From NCBI GenBank assembly GCA_005518185.1, contig RKSN01000002.1, forward strand, positions 620,001 through 684,000: a stretch of DNA of 64,000 nucleotides, given 5' to 3'. Made by a program: the position numbers and the translations under genes. The notes under the pieces are model-generated. The model made no database searches and was not told the origin of the DNA. It saw only the letters and a program-made list of their open reading frames with translations. This document shows, piece after piece, positions 36,223-45,322 of the stretch (the stretch's first letter is position 1; each line of letters begins with the position of its first letter). The stretch is from Chakrabartia godavariana (GTDB lineage: Bacteria > Pseudomonadota > Alphaproteobacteria > Sphingomonadales > Sphingomonadaceae).

Positions 36223-37128
36223 ATGTTGGAAGAAACAATCAGGGCCTCTCATGCTGTGGCGCTGAACATTTTGCTGGTGGACGACGACAAGGATCTCCTT
36301 GTCGAACAGGCCGACCTGCTCGATGCGCTGGGCTACACCTGCCGCACGGCGGTCTCCGCGGAAGAGGCCAAACAGGTCTTTTCGGAGAATCGCGACATCA
36401 ATCTCGTCATCTCGGACTGGTCTCTTCCGTCCGGAAATGGACTGGAATTGATCAAATCGCTGGGCGAAATGAACCGGAATGGCCGTAATTTTGTGGCCAT
36501 TCTCCTGACCGGATATCCGTCGATTGAGCTCGCCGTTCAGGCCATGCAGGATGGATTCGTCGACTTCCTCAGTAAGCCGGTGTCGCGTGAGATGTACGAA
36601 GCAGCGCTTGAGCGTGCATCGGAACGCCTTGCTGCGCAGGTTCAGGCCAATTCGGAATCGAAGGTGGTCGAATCCGTCGCCAACATTCAGGAATCGCTGC
36701 AGGCCCTGATGACCAAGCTGGGCGTGCAGGAAAAGGACGCCGCCACAAGCGACGAGGACGTCGCAGCGTCGATCAAGAATCCGAACTCGATCCACCCTTC
36801 GGTGCTCAAATCGATCATCAAGGCGCGCCGCAACCGCCAGAAGTATTTCGAAGGCGACCTGTTCTCCGATCCGTCCTGGGACATCCTTCTGGAACTGACG
36901 GCAGCGCATATCGAAAACCGGCAGGAATCGGTGACGAGCGTGGCAATTGCCGCGTCGGTGCCGGCTTCCACTGCGATCCGGAAAATCCGCGAGCTGTCGG
37001 ATCGTGGCCTCCTCAAGCGCTGGACCGATCCCACCGACGCGCGGCGCATTTTCGTGGCGCTGACCGACGATGCGGCAAAGCGGATGCTGGCGATGCTGAC
37101 CAGCGCCGAAAACACGCCGATCATCTGA
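36223..37128 (+). CDS. Response regulator with C-terminal MarR-like winged helix
   Basis: 301 residues. Receiver domain 14-135: Asp20-22 acidic cluster, acceptor Asp65 in ISDWSLPSG, Thr in LLTGY, Lys in LSKPV. A linker with coiled-coil character (about 140-185) leads to a C-terminal helix-turn-helix part (LKSIIKARRNRQKYF ... VAIAASVPASTAIRKIRELSDRGLLKRWTDPTDARR), which has the MarR-type recognition helix and wing and the typical DPTDARR ending. A REC-MarR fusion is uncommon among response regulators. Followed 7 bp later by a kinase gene. Confidence 0.86.
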   Translation: MLEETIRASHAVALNILLVDDDKDLLVEQADLLDALGYTCRTAVSAEEAKQVFSENRDINLVISDWSLPSGNGLELIKSLGEMNRNGRNFVAILLTGYPSIELAVQAMQDGFVDFLSKPVSREMYEAALERASERLAAQVQANSESKVVESVANIQESLQALMTKLGVQEKDAATSDEDVAASIKNPNSIHPSVLKSIIKARRNRQKYFEGDLFSDPSWDILLELTAAHIENRQESVTSVAIAASVPASTAIRKIRELSDRGLLKRWTDPTDARRIFVALTDDAAKRMLAMLTSAENTPII

Positions 37129-37135
37129 CCGGCGG

Positions 37136-38362
37136 ATGGGGGCGGTCCGCAAGCAGGTGAATGCGAGCGGCACTGGGGCGCAAACCCCGGTGTCGGTCCT
37201 GCTGCGCGACTTCCGCCTGCTGATCTTCCGGCGCATCCGCACCCTGCTGGGCATCCCGACGCGGAGCGAGGGGCGCACGCTCGCCACCATCCGTGCGCTC
37301 CATCGCGCGGGTGCTGCAGTTGCGGGGCAGGACGTCCGCTGGGATCCGCGACGCGAAACGCTCACCATGGCGGTCCGGTCGCCCGGCGGCCCGATCCACC
37401 TCGCGGAATGGTCGATTACCGGCGTTGACGCGCGCACCTTCAACGACTGCCTCGACGATGATGTCGTGGCCAACTGCTTCTGGGCGGAGACGCCAAGCGG
37501 CCCCAAATGGTGCGGGTTCCTCGGCAGCGGGCGGACAGCGCCGGGACAATGGCGGACGGGCAGCGTGATCGAGATGCGCCGCGCGGAAGGCCGCCGGGAC
37601 ACGTCGCGCGATGACCGCCTGGCCCAGCTGGGATCGATGGCGTCCACGCTGAGCCATGAGCTCAAGCAGCCGCTGGCCACGATCGCCTTTGCGGCGGAGA
37701 ACGGCAAACTGCGGCTTGTCGGACAGACCGATACGCGCAGCGAAAAGGCGCTCGAGAAGTTCGACAAGATTCTTGAGCAGGTCGAGCGCGCGCGCGACAT
37801 CACCGGCAAGATGCTCGCCCATGCCCGGGCAGAAGCGGACGCCCATGCCGAATTCGACCTCGAAGCCGCGATCAAGGCCGCGCAGCAGCAGGCTGCCGGG
37901 CTCCTCATGCGGGAGGACATCCAATATGGCGAACTCGTTTTGGGTGACCCGGCAACCATTATCGGCTTTTCGCGCCTGTCCTTTGAACTCATCCTGCTGA
38001 ACGGCATCCGCAACGCCGTTCAGGCGATCAGCGAAGCGCGCGCCAAGCATCTCGTGACCCGCGGCCGCATCGATATTGCGGTCAAGCGGATCGGGGCTGG
38101 CGGCCTTGCCATTTCGATCATCGACGATGGCGCAGGCATCTCCCCGGAGATTGCCGACAAGCTGTTCAGCCCCTTTGCCACCTCCAAAAAGGGCGAGGAC
38201 GGTAATGGCATCGGCCTTCACATGTGTCGGCAGCTGATCGAAAAGGTCGGCGGGACGCTCGATCTCGTATCGAATCCGGATGCGCGCGGCGCCCGGCTGG
38301 TGATGACCTTCCCCGAAAGCGCGGTGCGCTTCACGGCACTTGGAAGCTGGCAGCAGGGCTGA
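37136..38362 (+). CDS. Soluble histidine kinase
   Basis: 408 residues without an obvious membrane helix. The N-terminal 160 residues are an unrecognised sensor region (a PAS-like fold is possible), followed by HisKA (GSMASTLSHELKQPLATI, His174) and HATPase (NGIRNAVQAIS, DDGAGISPEIADKLFSPFATSKKG, GNGIGLHMCRQL). It belongs to the ATP-dependent kinases with the SHELKQPL motif (as in DctB/FixL-type enzymes). It forms an operon with the upstream REC-MarR regulator. Confidence 0.86.
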   Translation: MGAVRKQVNASGTGAQTPVSVLLRDFRLLIFRRIRTLLGIPTRSEGRTLATIRALHRAGAAVAGQDVRWDPRRETLTMAVRSPGGPIHLAEWSITGVDARTFNDCLDDDVVANCFWAETPSGPKWCGFLGSGRTAPGQWRTGSVIEMRRAEGRRDTSRDDRLAQLGSMASTLSHELKQPLATIAFAAENGKLRLVGQTDTRSEKALEKFDKILEQVERARDITGKMLAHARAEADAHAEFDLEAAIKAAQQQAAGLLMREDIQYGELVLGDPATIIGFSRLSFELILLNGIRNAVQAISEARAKHLVTRGRIDIAVKRIGAGGLAISIIDDGAGISPEIADKLFSPFATSKKGEDGNGIGLHMCRQLIEKVGGTLDLVSNPDARGARLVMTFPESAVRFTALGSWQQG

Positions 38363-38409
38363 CACACGCCCCTCGCAAACGAAACGCGACACCAATCCCG
38401 ATGGACTCA

Positions 38410-38429
38410 GCTATGCCGCTTGGCATAGC
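38410..38429. repeat. Perfect 8-bp inverted repeat upstream of the GST gene
   Basis: GCTATGCC (38410-38417) and GGCATAGC (38422-38429), loop GCTT. It is 54 bp before the GST start and has no T-run, so an operator or leader hairpin is more likely than a terminator. Confidence 0.5.
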
Positions 38430-38482
38430 AAGGGCGCCCTTCACCCCGAGTGACATCAAGAACCAGCGCAGAGGAGTCCCCC

Positions 38483-39391
38483 ATGGCCGACCAACCCGAT
38501 CCCGCAAACAACCAGCCGCCGGGCTATGTCCCGCCCAAGGTCTGGGTCTGGGACAGCGCAAATGGGGGCGCATTCGCGAACATCAACCGGCCGATTTCGG
38601 GCGCGACGCACGACAAGGAACTTCCGGTCGGCAAGCACCCGCTCCAGCTCTATTCGATGGGCACGCCCAATGGCGTGAAGGTCACCATCCTGCTCGAGGA
38701 GCTGCTCGCGCTTGGCATCTCCGCAGCCGAATATGATGCGTGGATGATCTCCATAGGTGCGGGCGACCAGTTCGGCAGCGACTTTGTGGCGATCAACCCC
38801 AATTCCAAGATTCCGGCGATGATGGACCATTCGGTCAGCCCGCCGGTCCGCCTGTTCGAAAGCGGCTCAATCCTCTTCTATCTCGCCGAAAAGTTCGGCC
38901 ATTTCCTGCCGACCGACGTCCACAAGCGCGCCGAGACGATGAACTGGGTTATGTGGCAGATGGGCAGCGCGCCTTATGTCGGCGGCGGCCTTGGCCACTT
39001 CTACGCCTATGCGCCGTTCAAGATGCAATATCCGATTGACCGTTTTGCTATGGAAACCAAGCGTCAGCTCCATGTACTCGACACGCACCTTGCCACCAAT
39101 AAGTTCATGGTCGGCGACGACTATACGATTGCCGATATGGCGATCTGGCCCTGGTACGGCTCGATCATGCGCGAAGCCTATAACGCGCAGGAATTCCTGA
39201 ACGTGAAGGAATATACGAACCTTGACCGCTGGGTGACCGAGGTGGGCCAGCGCCCCGCCGTCATCCGGGGCCGCATGGTCAACCGCACTTTTGGCCAGCC
39301 CGAAACGCAGTTGCGCGAGCGCCACGACGCGAGCGACTTTGAGAACAACCGCGAAGACATGGTCATCGCACGCGGCGGCCAGCGCATCTGA
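38483..39391 (+). CDS. yghU: Glutathione S-transferase, YghU-like (nu class)
   Basis: 302 residues. The long N-terminal extension before the thioredoxin fold (PPKVWVWDSANGGAFANINRP, GATHDKELPVG), then LYSMGTPNGVKVTILLEE, NPNSKIPAMMD and the GST C-terminal helices (YTIADMAIWPWYG) match the YghU/YfcG group, glutathione-dependent disulfide-bond oxidoreductases that use two GSH. ATG 38483 has GAGGAG 8 nt upstream. Gap of 14 bp to the aminotransferase, so the two may be co-transcribed. Confidence 0.88.
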   Translation: MADQPDPANNQPPGYVPPKVWVWDSANGGAFANINRPISGATHDKELPVGKHPLQLYSMGTPNGVKVTILLEELLALGISAAEYDAWMISIGAGDQFGSDFVAINPNSKIPAMMDHSVSPPVRLFESGSILFYLAEKFGHFLPTDVHKRAETMNWVMWQMGSAPYVGGGLGHFYAYAPFKMQYPIDRFAMETKRQLHVLDTHLATNKFMVGDDYTIADMAIWPWYGSIMREAYNAQEFLNVKEYTNLDRWVTEVGQRPAVIRGRMVNRTFGQPETQLRERHDASDFENNREDMVIARGGQRI

Positions 39392-39405
39392 TCGACCGCA
39401 GCGGG

Positions 39406-40581
39406 ATGGCAGCAGATCGGCAGCGCTACCATCCCGTCTATGCGGGCATGGCCACGACCATCTTTGAAAAGATGTCGGGCCTTGCCCGTGAACTGGGCGC
39501 AATCAACCTGGGTCAGGGGTTTCCGGACGATCAGGGCCCGCCCGAACTGATCGCGGCCGCCGCGCGTGCGCTGGCCGAGCGATCCAACCAGTATCCGCCG
39601 ATGGCGGGCGTCCCCGAACTGCGCGATGCGGTGGCTGGCTTTTATGCACGGCGGCAGGGACTTGCCCTGACGCGGGATCAGGTGATCGTGACTTCCGGGG
39701 CGACCGAAGCGGTGGCCGCAGCAATCCTCACGCTCGTCCAGCCGGGCGATGAGGTCATCGTGTTCGAGCCCGCCTATGACGCCTATGCGCCGCTGATCCG
39801 CCGGGCGGGCGGCGTGCCGGTGTTCGTCCGGCTGCGCCCGCCGCTCTGGGGCTATGACCGGGCCGACATCGAGGCCGCGATCACGCCGCGGACCCGGGCG
39901 CTCATCCTCAATGATCCCCTGAACCCGACAGGCTCGGTCGCGAGTGCGGCCGAACTCGCCCTGCTGGCCGCGCTGTGCGTGGCGCACGATCTGGTCGCCA
40001 TCTGCGACGAGGTCTGGGAGCAGGTGCGGTTTGACGGGCAGTCCCATCGTTCCCTGTGCACCTTCCCCGGCATGGCCGACCGCACGGTCAAGATCGGTTC
40101 CGCCGGCAAGATCTTCGGCGTCACGGGATGGAAGATCGGCTGGATGTGCGCGGCCCCCGCCATGGCCTCGATAGTCGCGCGCGCGCACCAGTTCCTGACC
40201 TTCACGACACCCCCGGCGCTCCAATATGCCGTCGCCGAAGGACTGGCGAACGACGCGCTGATCGAGAACCGGACCGACGGCTGGGCGGCCTCACGGCAGC
40301 GGCTCAACGAAGGCCTGGCGCGCGCCGGATTTGCGGTTCTGCCGGGTGCGGCGACATGGTTCAGTTGCATCGACCTTCCGGCGTCCGGCATTGCCATGGA
40401 CGACGTGACCTTCAGCGAGCGGGCCGTTCACGCCGCCGGGGTCGCCAGCATCCCGGTGTCGGCGCTGTTCGATGATGGCACGCCCTCCCCCATCGTCCGG
40501 CTCTGCCATTGCAAGAGCTTTGAGATGATCGACGACGGCGTCGCGCGGCTTGCCCGCTTTCGCGACGCACACCGGACATAG
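39406..40581 (+). CDS. PLP-dependent aminotransferase, class I/II
   Basis: 391 residues. PLP fold type I: INLGQGFPDDQGP near the N-terminus, TSGATEAVAAAI, LNDPLNPTG, CDEVWEQVRFDG, and GSAGKIFGVTGWKIGW with catalytic Lys235. Closest by eye to the methionine/kynurenine aminotransferase group (YbdL, KAT). Substrate not determined by sequence; sulfur amino acid or kynurenine transamination is the likeliest. Followed by a GC-rich hairpin shared with the convergent receptor gene. Confidence 0.87.
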   Translation: MAADRQRYHPVYAGMATTIFEKMSGLARELGAINLGQGFPDDQGPPELIAAAARALAERSNQYPPMAGVPELRDAVAGFYARRQGLALTRDQVIVTSGATEAVAAAILTLVQPGDEVIVFEPAYDAYAPLIRRAGGVPVFVRLRPPLWGYDRADIEAAITPRTRALILNDPLNPTGSVASAAELALLAALCVAHDLVAICDEVWEQVRFDGQSHRSLCTFPGMADRTVKIGSAGKIFGVTGWKIGWMCAAPAMASIVARAHQFLTFTTPPALQYAVAEGLANDALIENRTDGWAASRQRLNEGLARAGFAVLPGAATWFSCIDLPASGIAMDDVTFSERAVHAAGVASIPVSALFDDGTPSPIVRLCHCKSFEMIDDGVARLARFRDAHRT

Positions 40582-40582
40582 G

Positions 40583-40652
40583 AAAGGGCGCCGGAGTTTC
40601 CCCCGGCGCCCATCCTGTTTCGGGATCGTCCCCCCCCGACAATCCCGAAGGG
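40583..40652. terminator. Bidirectional hairpins between the aminotransferase and the receptor gene
   Basis: First stem GGGCGCCGG (40586-40594) with CCGGCGCCC (40603-40611). A second hairpin, TTCGGGAT and ATCCCGAA (about 40619-40652), lies next to it. T-runs are weak on both strands, so termination strength is uncertain. Confidence 0.5.
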
Positions 40653-40663
40653 GAGAGGCTCGT

Positions 40664-43180
40664 TTAGAAGTCGAACTTGACCGAAGCCGAGATCGTCCGC
40701 CCGGCGACCGAGCGGGCAATGGAGGTGTCATAGGCCCCGTTGCCATCGGTATCGAACAGGCGGGTCTGGTCACCTTCGGTAAAGCCAGCCTTGTTGAACA
40801 GGTTGTTGGCGTTGACCGACAGCGTCAGGTCATCCCGCAGCTTCACGTTTGCGAACGCGGTCACGATCGCAAAGCCCGGCTGCACGAAGCGGTTTTCAAA
40901 GTCGACATAGGACTTGGACGTGCCGTTGACCGCGCCGCCCAGGGTGAAGCGCTCCGCGAAGGTGTAGGACGCGCCTAGGTTGTAGACCCAGTCCGCCTGA
41001 CGCATCGGCTTAAGGCCATTGCGGGCCGGATCATTGAAGTCCTTCTTCGCCTTGGCATCGGTCCACGCGGCGTTGCCGAACAGGTTGAAGCCACCATTGT
41101 CATAGTTGAACTCAGCCTCGACACCGCTCGACGTGTAGATGCCACCCGTGGTGAGGTTGGTCGTAATCGAGAAGTTCCGCAGGTTCGCCCGACCGTTGAA
41201 ATAGGTCAGATAGAGCGAGAGCGCACCCGGAATGGCTGAGCCGGTTTCACGCCACTTCACGCCCGCTTCGATCTGGCGGGTGGTGTTGCGCAGCAGGCCC
41301 GGTGAGACGATCTGCGCGTTCGAGAAGGCCCCGAACTGGCGGTCGAAGTTCCAGGTGATGCCCCGGCTGTAGCGGCTGAAGACGGCCAGATCGTCATTGA
41401 TCTTGTAGTTCGCGCCGAACGAGTAGGACGTGCCCGAAAGGCTGTCGCCAATCGTGCCGCGCGTCGCCGGATCGTTGATCGGCACGCCGACTTCCGCCGG
41501 ACCGATGCTGCCATTCTTGTTCACGTCGACATTGCGGGCCGAGCTGAACTGGGCAAAGCCGCTATAGTGCATCGTTTCACGACGCAGCGAGCCATCGAGG
41601 TTGAGCGCACCGAAGGTCGCGTTCAGGCCACCATAAGCGGCATCGACGTCAGCCTGCATGTCCCACAGGATGTTGCAGCAGCCACCGAACGCGCCGTTAT
41701 AGGTATAGACGCCATTTTCCGTGAAGCCGGGCACGTTGATGATCGCGGCATTGTCTTCGGTCGAAACAAGCACGCGGCCCCAGTGCCAGGTCTGCTTGAA
41801 GTTCTGGACCATCTTGAAATAGCCGCCGGTCGCGGTGATGTCCCCGCCGGCCGCCTCAAACGACTTGGTCACGCGCAGGTCGTTCACGAAGTTGCCCATG
41901 TCGTTCAGTTCGGTGTCGAACAGGGCGACTTCGGTGATCAGGCTGTTGCCGGTGAGCGCGAGCAGCGAGGCCGAATTGACCGGCTTGCCCGCATTGGGGC
42001 CGTTGAAGAACGTGGCCGTCGCGCCGGGGCCGAACGTGCTCGACAGATAGCGGTTGGCGTCGTTCGCGGCATGGGTGAACGGCGCGACGAAGCGGCCGCT
42101 CTGGTTCGCATAGCGGATCTTGTCGTTGATGATGAAGCCACCGCCAAGATCGATTTCAAATTCGCCGCCAATCGTCTGCGACTTGGTGTGAATGCCGTCG
42201 CGCAGATCGCTGTAGATCAGGTTGCCGCTCGGATCGACGATCGGGAAGCTGATGAGGTTCGGGCTGTGTAGCGTCTGCGTTGCGGCATTGAGGCCGGGCA
42301 GGTTGTTGGTGAGCACGCCGAGCGTCTTGCCGTAATTGGCCGCACCCGCTGCAAAGGCTGCGACCGAGCCGGGCACTTCGGTGATGCGCACCGTCTGCGG
42401 CATGTAGGTCGCGTCCTTCTTGTCGATGACCTGGCCGTAGACGCGGATGAAGCCGTTATCGAACTCCTTCGTCAGGCTTGCGCGGAACTTGCCGCCATCG
42501 ACGGCATTGAAGCCGGCGTGACGCACGTCGCCACCGATCTGATAATGGCCGCCCACGTGGAAATAGAGATCGTCCGCCAGATGCGCGCCATATTCGGCGT
42601 CGACGCGGGTGTCCTTGTAATCCACGCCCTTCATGAACTGGATGCTGCCGCCTTCGGTCTTCCCCGTCTTGTTGATGAGGTTGATGATGGCGCCGTTGCC
42701 ATTGGTCGTCAGCGTCGCCGCGCTGCCGCCGCGCACCGATTCAATGCGGGCGAGCGTGGCGTCGACCTTCACGAAACCGTCTGCGGGCGCGAAGTTGTGG
42801 TCCCCGAACAGCAGGACCGGAAGGCCATCTTCCTGCAGCGAGATGAACTGGGCACCGCCCGTGACGGCCGGGAGGCCGCGGACCTGCATGTTGGAGTTGC
42901 CGCCACCGGCCGAGGATTCAGCACGGATGCCCGGCAGGCGGCGGAAGATTTCGGCTGTGCCGCGCGGCGCCACATTGGCGACGCTCTCAACGTCGAGCGC
43001 GCTCACCGAGATGCTGGTGTCGAGGCGGTTGGTCGCCTTGGCAACGCCAGTGACAACGATTTCGGAAACGCTGGTATCAGCGTCGTCGGCAGCGTCCTGC
43101 GCGAAAGCGGGCTGCGCGACGGCGGCTGCGAACGCCAAAGTGGCGAGCGACGCACGGGTGCGGAATGCGGACTTTTTCAT
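40664..43180 (-). CDS. TonB-dependent outer-membrane receptor, probable oligosaccharide uptake
   Basis: 838 residues. Signal peptide MKKSAFRTRASLATLAFAAA ending AFA; a TonB-box-like VSEIVVTG; plug domain with EIFRRLPGIRAESSAG, NMQVRGLP and RIESVRGGSAATLTTNGNGAIINLI; then a 22-strand barrel ending in SASVKFDF with terminal Phe. GGGGAGAGG lies 2 nt before ATG 43180. Two CAATCGATTG operators sit 64-97 bp upstream, and a LacI-type gene is divergent, so it should be induced with the sugar genes. Equivalent in position to SuxA of Xanthomonas; the actual ligand is inferred. Confidence 0.93.
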   Translation of the reverse strand: MKKSAFRTRASLATLAFAAAVAQPAFAQDAADDADTSVSEIVVTGVAKATNRLDTSISVSALDVESVANVAPRGTAEIFRRLPGIRAESSAGGGNSNMQVRGLPAVTGGAQFISLQEDGLPVLLFGDHNFAPADGFVKVDATLARIESVRGGSAATLTTNGNGAIINLINKTGKTEGGSIQFMKGVDYKDTRVDAEYGAHLADDLYFHVGGHYQIGGDVRHAGFNAVDGGKFRASLTKEFDNGFIRVYGQVIDKKDATYMPQTVRITEVPGSVAAFAAGAANYGKTLGVLTNNLPGLNAATQTLHSPNLISFPIVDPSGNLIYSDLRDGIHTKSQTIGGEFEIDLGGGFIINDKIRYANQSGRFVAPFTHAANDANRYLSSTFGPGATATFFNGPNAGKPVNSASLLALTGNSLITEVALFDTELNDMGNFVNDLRVTKSFEAAGGDITATGGYFKMVQNFKQTWHWGRVLVSTEDNAAIINVPGFTENGVYTYNGAFGGCCNILWDMQADVDAAYGGLNATFGALNLDGSLRRETMHYSGFAQFSSARNVDVNKNGSIGPAEVGVPINDPATRGTIGDSLSGTSYSFGANYKINDDLAVFSRYSRGITWNFDRQFGAFSNAQIVSPGLLRNTTRQIEAGVKWRETGSAIPGALSLYLTYFNGRANLRNFSITTNLTTGGIYTSSGVEAEFNYDNGGFNLFGNAAWTDAKAKKDFNDPARNGLKPMRQADWVYNLGASYTFAERFTLGGAVNGTSKSYVDFENRFVQPGFAIVTAFANVKLRDDLTLSVNANNLFNKAGFTEGDQTRLFDTDGNGAYDTSIARSVAGRTISASVKFDF

Positions 43181-43243
43181 AACCTCTCCCCTGGACTTGA
43201 ACTGGACCATTTCTACGGAACTGTCGCGTGGATAAGGCCTACA

Positions 43244-43253
43244 CAATCGATTG
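43244..43253. promoter_or_regulatory. LacI-type operator, first copy upstream of the receptor gene
   Basis: Perfect palindrome CAATCGATTG, continuing as GCAATCG. 23 bp centre to centre from the next copy. Copies recur at 46545 and 50257. Confidence 0.8.
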
Positions 43254-43265
43254 CAATCGAAAAAT

Positions 43266-43277
43266 GCAATCGATTGC
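43266..43277. promoter_or_regulatory. LacI-type operator, second copy upstream of the receptor gene
   Basis: Perfect palindrome GCAATCGATTGC. With the first copy it lies in the 272-bp gap between the receptor and the LacI gene, so it may control both. Confidence 0.8.
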
Positions 43278-43452
43278 GAAAATGATGCCGATCAGGCCTG
43301 GAACGTTGCATTCGCGCCACAGGGCGGCACCGCGCAGCGGCAACCCGCCCGATCCGGCACATTTCCCTGCGTGCCTTTGGCGCGTTTCGACCTTGATTTG
43401 ACATCACTTCCCCTGAAAGGTGCGCCTGGATGAGGGGTGGTAGAATTCACGC

Positions 43453-44457
43453 ATGAGCCAGATCAAAACGATGAAGGAACTCGCCGATCTGGCGGGCGTG
43501 ACGACGGGAACGGTCTCGCGCGCGCTGTCCGATTCGCCGCTGATCAGCCCCAAGACGCGGGAGCGCGTTCAGGCGCTGGCCCGCGAACACGGCTTTCGGC
43601 CCAATCTTCTCGCGCGCAACCTGCGCACGCAGCGGACCGGCGCGATTGGCGTCCTCATTCCGCTAGGCCATGAAAAGGGCCAGCACATTTCCGACCCGTT
43701 CTTCATCACGCTGCTCGGCTTCCTGGCCGATGAGCTGACCGAGCGGGGCTATGACCTGCTCCTTTCGCGCGTGATCCCGGAAGATGACAGCTGGCTCGAT
43801 CAGCATATCGGATCCGGCAAGACCGACGGCATTCTCGTCATCGGTCAGTCCGACCAGTCAGCGACGCTCGACGATGTCGCGGCGCGCTATCGGCCGATGG
43901 TCGTCTGGGGCGGCCATACGGACGGCCAGGCGCACTGCACGGTCGGATCAGACAATGTGCGTGGCGGCGAGCTTGCCGCACAGCATCTCATCGCCCGCGG
44001 TTGCGAACGCATCGCCTTTTTTGGTGACCCCCATGCGCTTGAAATCGCGCAGCGGCTGGAAGGCTGCCAACGCGCGCTGGCGCAAGCAGGGCTTTCGGAC
44101 AAGCTGACCGTCCTGCCCGCGCATCTGGTGGCTGAGGCTGCCCACCCCGATATCGCCGGCTTCCTCGGGTCCGCGCGGGAGCGGCCTCAGGGAATCTTTG
44201 CCGCATCCGACGTGATCGCCATGAGCGCGCTTCGGGCGCTGTCCGAATATGGGCTCGCCGTCCCCGGCGATGTGAAGGTCATCGGCTATGACGGACTGGC
44301 GATCGGTGAGCAGACCGTGCCCCGCCTCACCAGCGTGTCGCAGGATCTGCGCGCCGGGGCAGCGGCCATGGTCGATCTGCTGCTGCGTCGGATCGCGGGG
44401 GAGGATACGGGTTCGGTGATCCTCGAACCCGAACTGATCGTCAGGATGTCGGCCTGA
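43453..44457 (+). CDS. LacI-family transcriptional regulator of the sugar regulon
   Basis: 334 residues. N-terminal helix-turn-helix TMKELADLAGVTTGTVSRALS with hinge PNLLARNLRTQRTGAIGVLIP; periplasmic-binding-protein-like effector domain (ILVIGQSDQS, VVWGGHTDG, IFAASDVIAMSALRAL, VIGYDGLAIGEQTVP). Divergent from the TonB receptor across two operator copies, as SuxR is to SuxA. The effector is likely a sugar or sugar phosphate. Its end overlaps the convergent ROK gene by 17 nt. Confidence 0.93.
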   Translation: MSQIKTMKELADLAGVTTGTVSRALSDSPLISPKTRERVQALAREHGFRPNLLARNLRTQRTGAIGVLIPLGHEKGQHISDPFFITLLGFLADELTERGYDLLLSRVIPEDDSWLDQHIGSGKTDGILVIGQSDQSATLDDVAARYRPMVVWGGHTDGQAHCTVGSDNVRGGELAAQHLIARGCERIAFFGDPHALEIAQRLEGCQRALAQAGLSDKLTVLPAHLVAEAAHPDIAGFLGSARERPQGIFAASDVIAMSALRALSEYGLAVPGDVKVIGYDGLAIGEQTVPRLTSVSQDLRAGAAAMVDLLLRRIAGEDTGSVILEPELIVRMSA

Positions 44458-45322
44458 CGCCCGCAACCAGCGCATAGGCACCCATCAGCCCGGCATCCGC
44501 GCCAAGGCCCGGGGCCTGAACGACATCGGACGCGCGACCGACGAAATAGCCTGCCCCCAGCTCCTCCGCCGTCGATCGGATGAGATCGAGCAGACCGGGC
44601 GTCCCCGTGACGCCGCCGCCCATCACGATGCAATCGGGCTCCATGATCGCCTGAAACGTGCAGACGGCCTGTGCCAGATACCAGGCGATCATGCGCTGCT
44701 CCGTCCCGCCCTGCGGAAGTTCCGACAGCGAGCGCCCCCAGCGCGCGAGGATCGCCGGGCCGCTGGCCAGCCCCTCCAGACAGCCACCGTGGAACGGACA
44801 GGCTCCAGCAAAGGCCGTATCGTCGGGATGGCGCGGCAGGCGCATATGCCCCATTTCCGGATGGCTGAGGCCGTGCAGGATGCGGCCATCGACCACCGCA
44901 CCGCCCCCCACGCCAGTCCCGATGGTCAGATAGAGGCAGACCCGCTTGCCCCGACCTGCGCCCCAGAGCGATTCCGCCAGCGCCGCCCCGTTCACATCGG
45001 TGTCGACTTCGACGGGGCAGGCAAAGGCTTTCGCGAACGGCCCGGCGAGATCAGCCCCGCTCCAGCCCGGCTTCGGCGTGCGCGTGACATGACCCCATTG
45101 TGGCGACGCGCGGTTGAGGTCGAGCGGCCCGAACGAGGCGATGCCCACGCCCTGCAACGGCACCCCCTGCGCCCGAAACCAGTCGAGCGCGGCGCCGATC
45201 GTGTCGGCAGGCATGGTCGTCGGCACACGGTGCCGGGCAAGGATCGTCCCCGATGCATCGGCCAGACCCAGCACGAACTTCGTGCCGCCCGCCTCGATCA
45301 GTCCGAAATGTCCGCCGCTCAT
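44441..45322 (-). CDS. ROK-family fructokinase-like sugar kinase
   Basis: 293 residues. N-terminal phosphate loop LIEAGGTKFVLG, GIASFGPLDL, DTDVNGAALAE, GTGVGGGAV, and the zinc segment HPEMGH ... CPFHGGCLEGLASGP, which is specific to the fructokinase branch of ROK kinases. It would phosphorylate fructose released by the adjacent GH68 enzyme. ATG overlaps the GH68 stop (ATGA), giving a coupled operon under the operator at 46545. Confidence 0.9.
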   Translation of the reverse strand: MSGGHFGLIEAGGTKFVLGLADASGTILARHRVPTTMPADTIGAALDWFRAQGVPLQGVGIASFGPLDLNRASPQWGHVTRTPKPGWSGADLAGPFAKAFACPVEVDTDVNGAALAESLWGAGRGKRVCLYLTIGTGVGGGAVVDGRILHGLSHPEMGHMRLPRHPDDTAFAGACPFHGGCLEGLASGPAILARWGRSLSELPQGGTEQRMIAWYLAQAVCTFQAIMEPDCIVMGGGVTGTPGLLDLIRSTAEELGAGYFVGRASDVVQAPGLGADAGLMGAYALVAGVRPTS

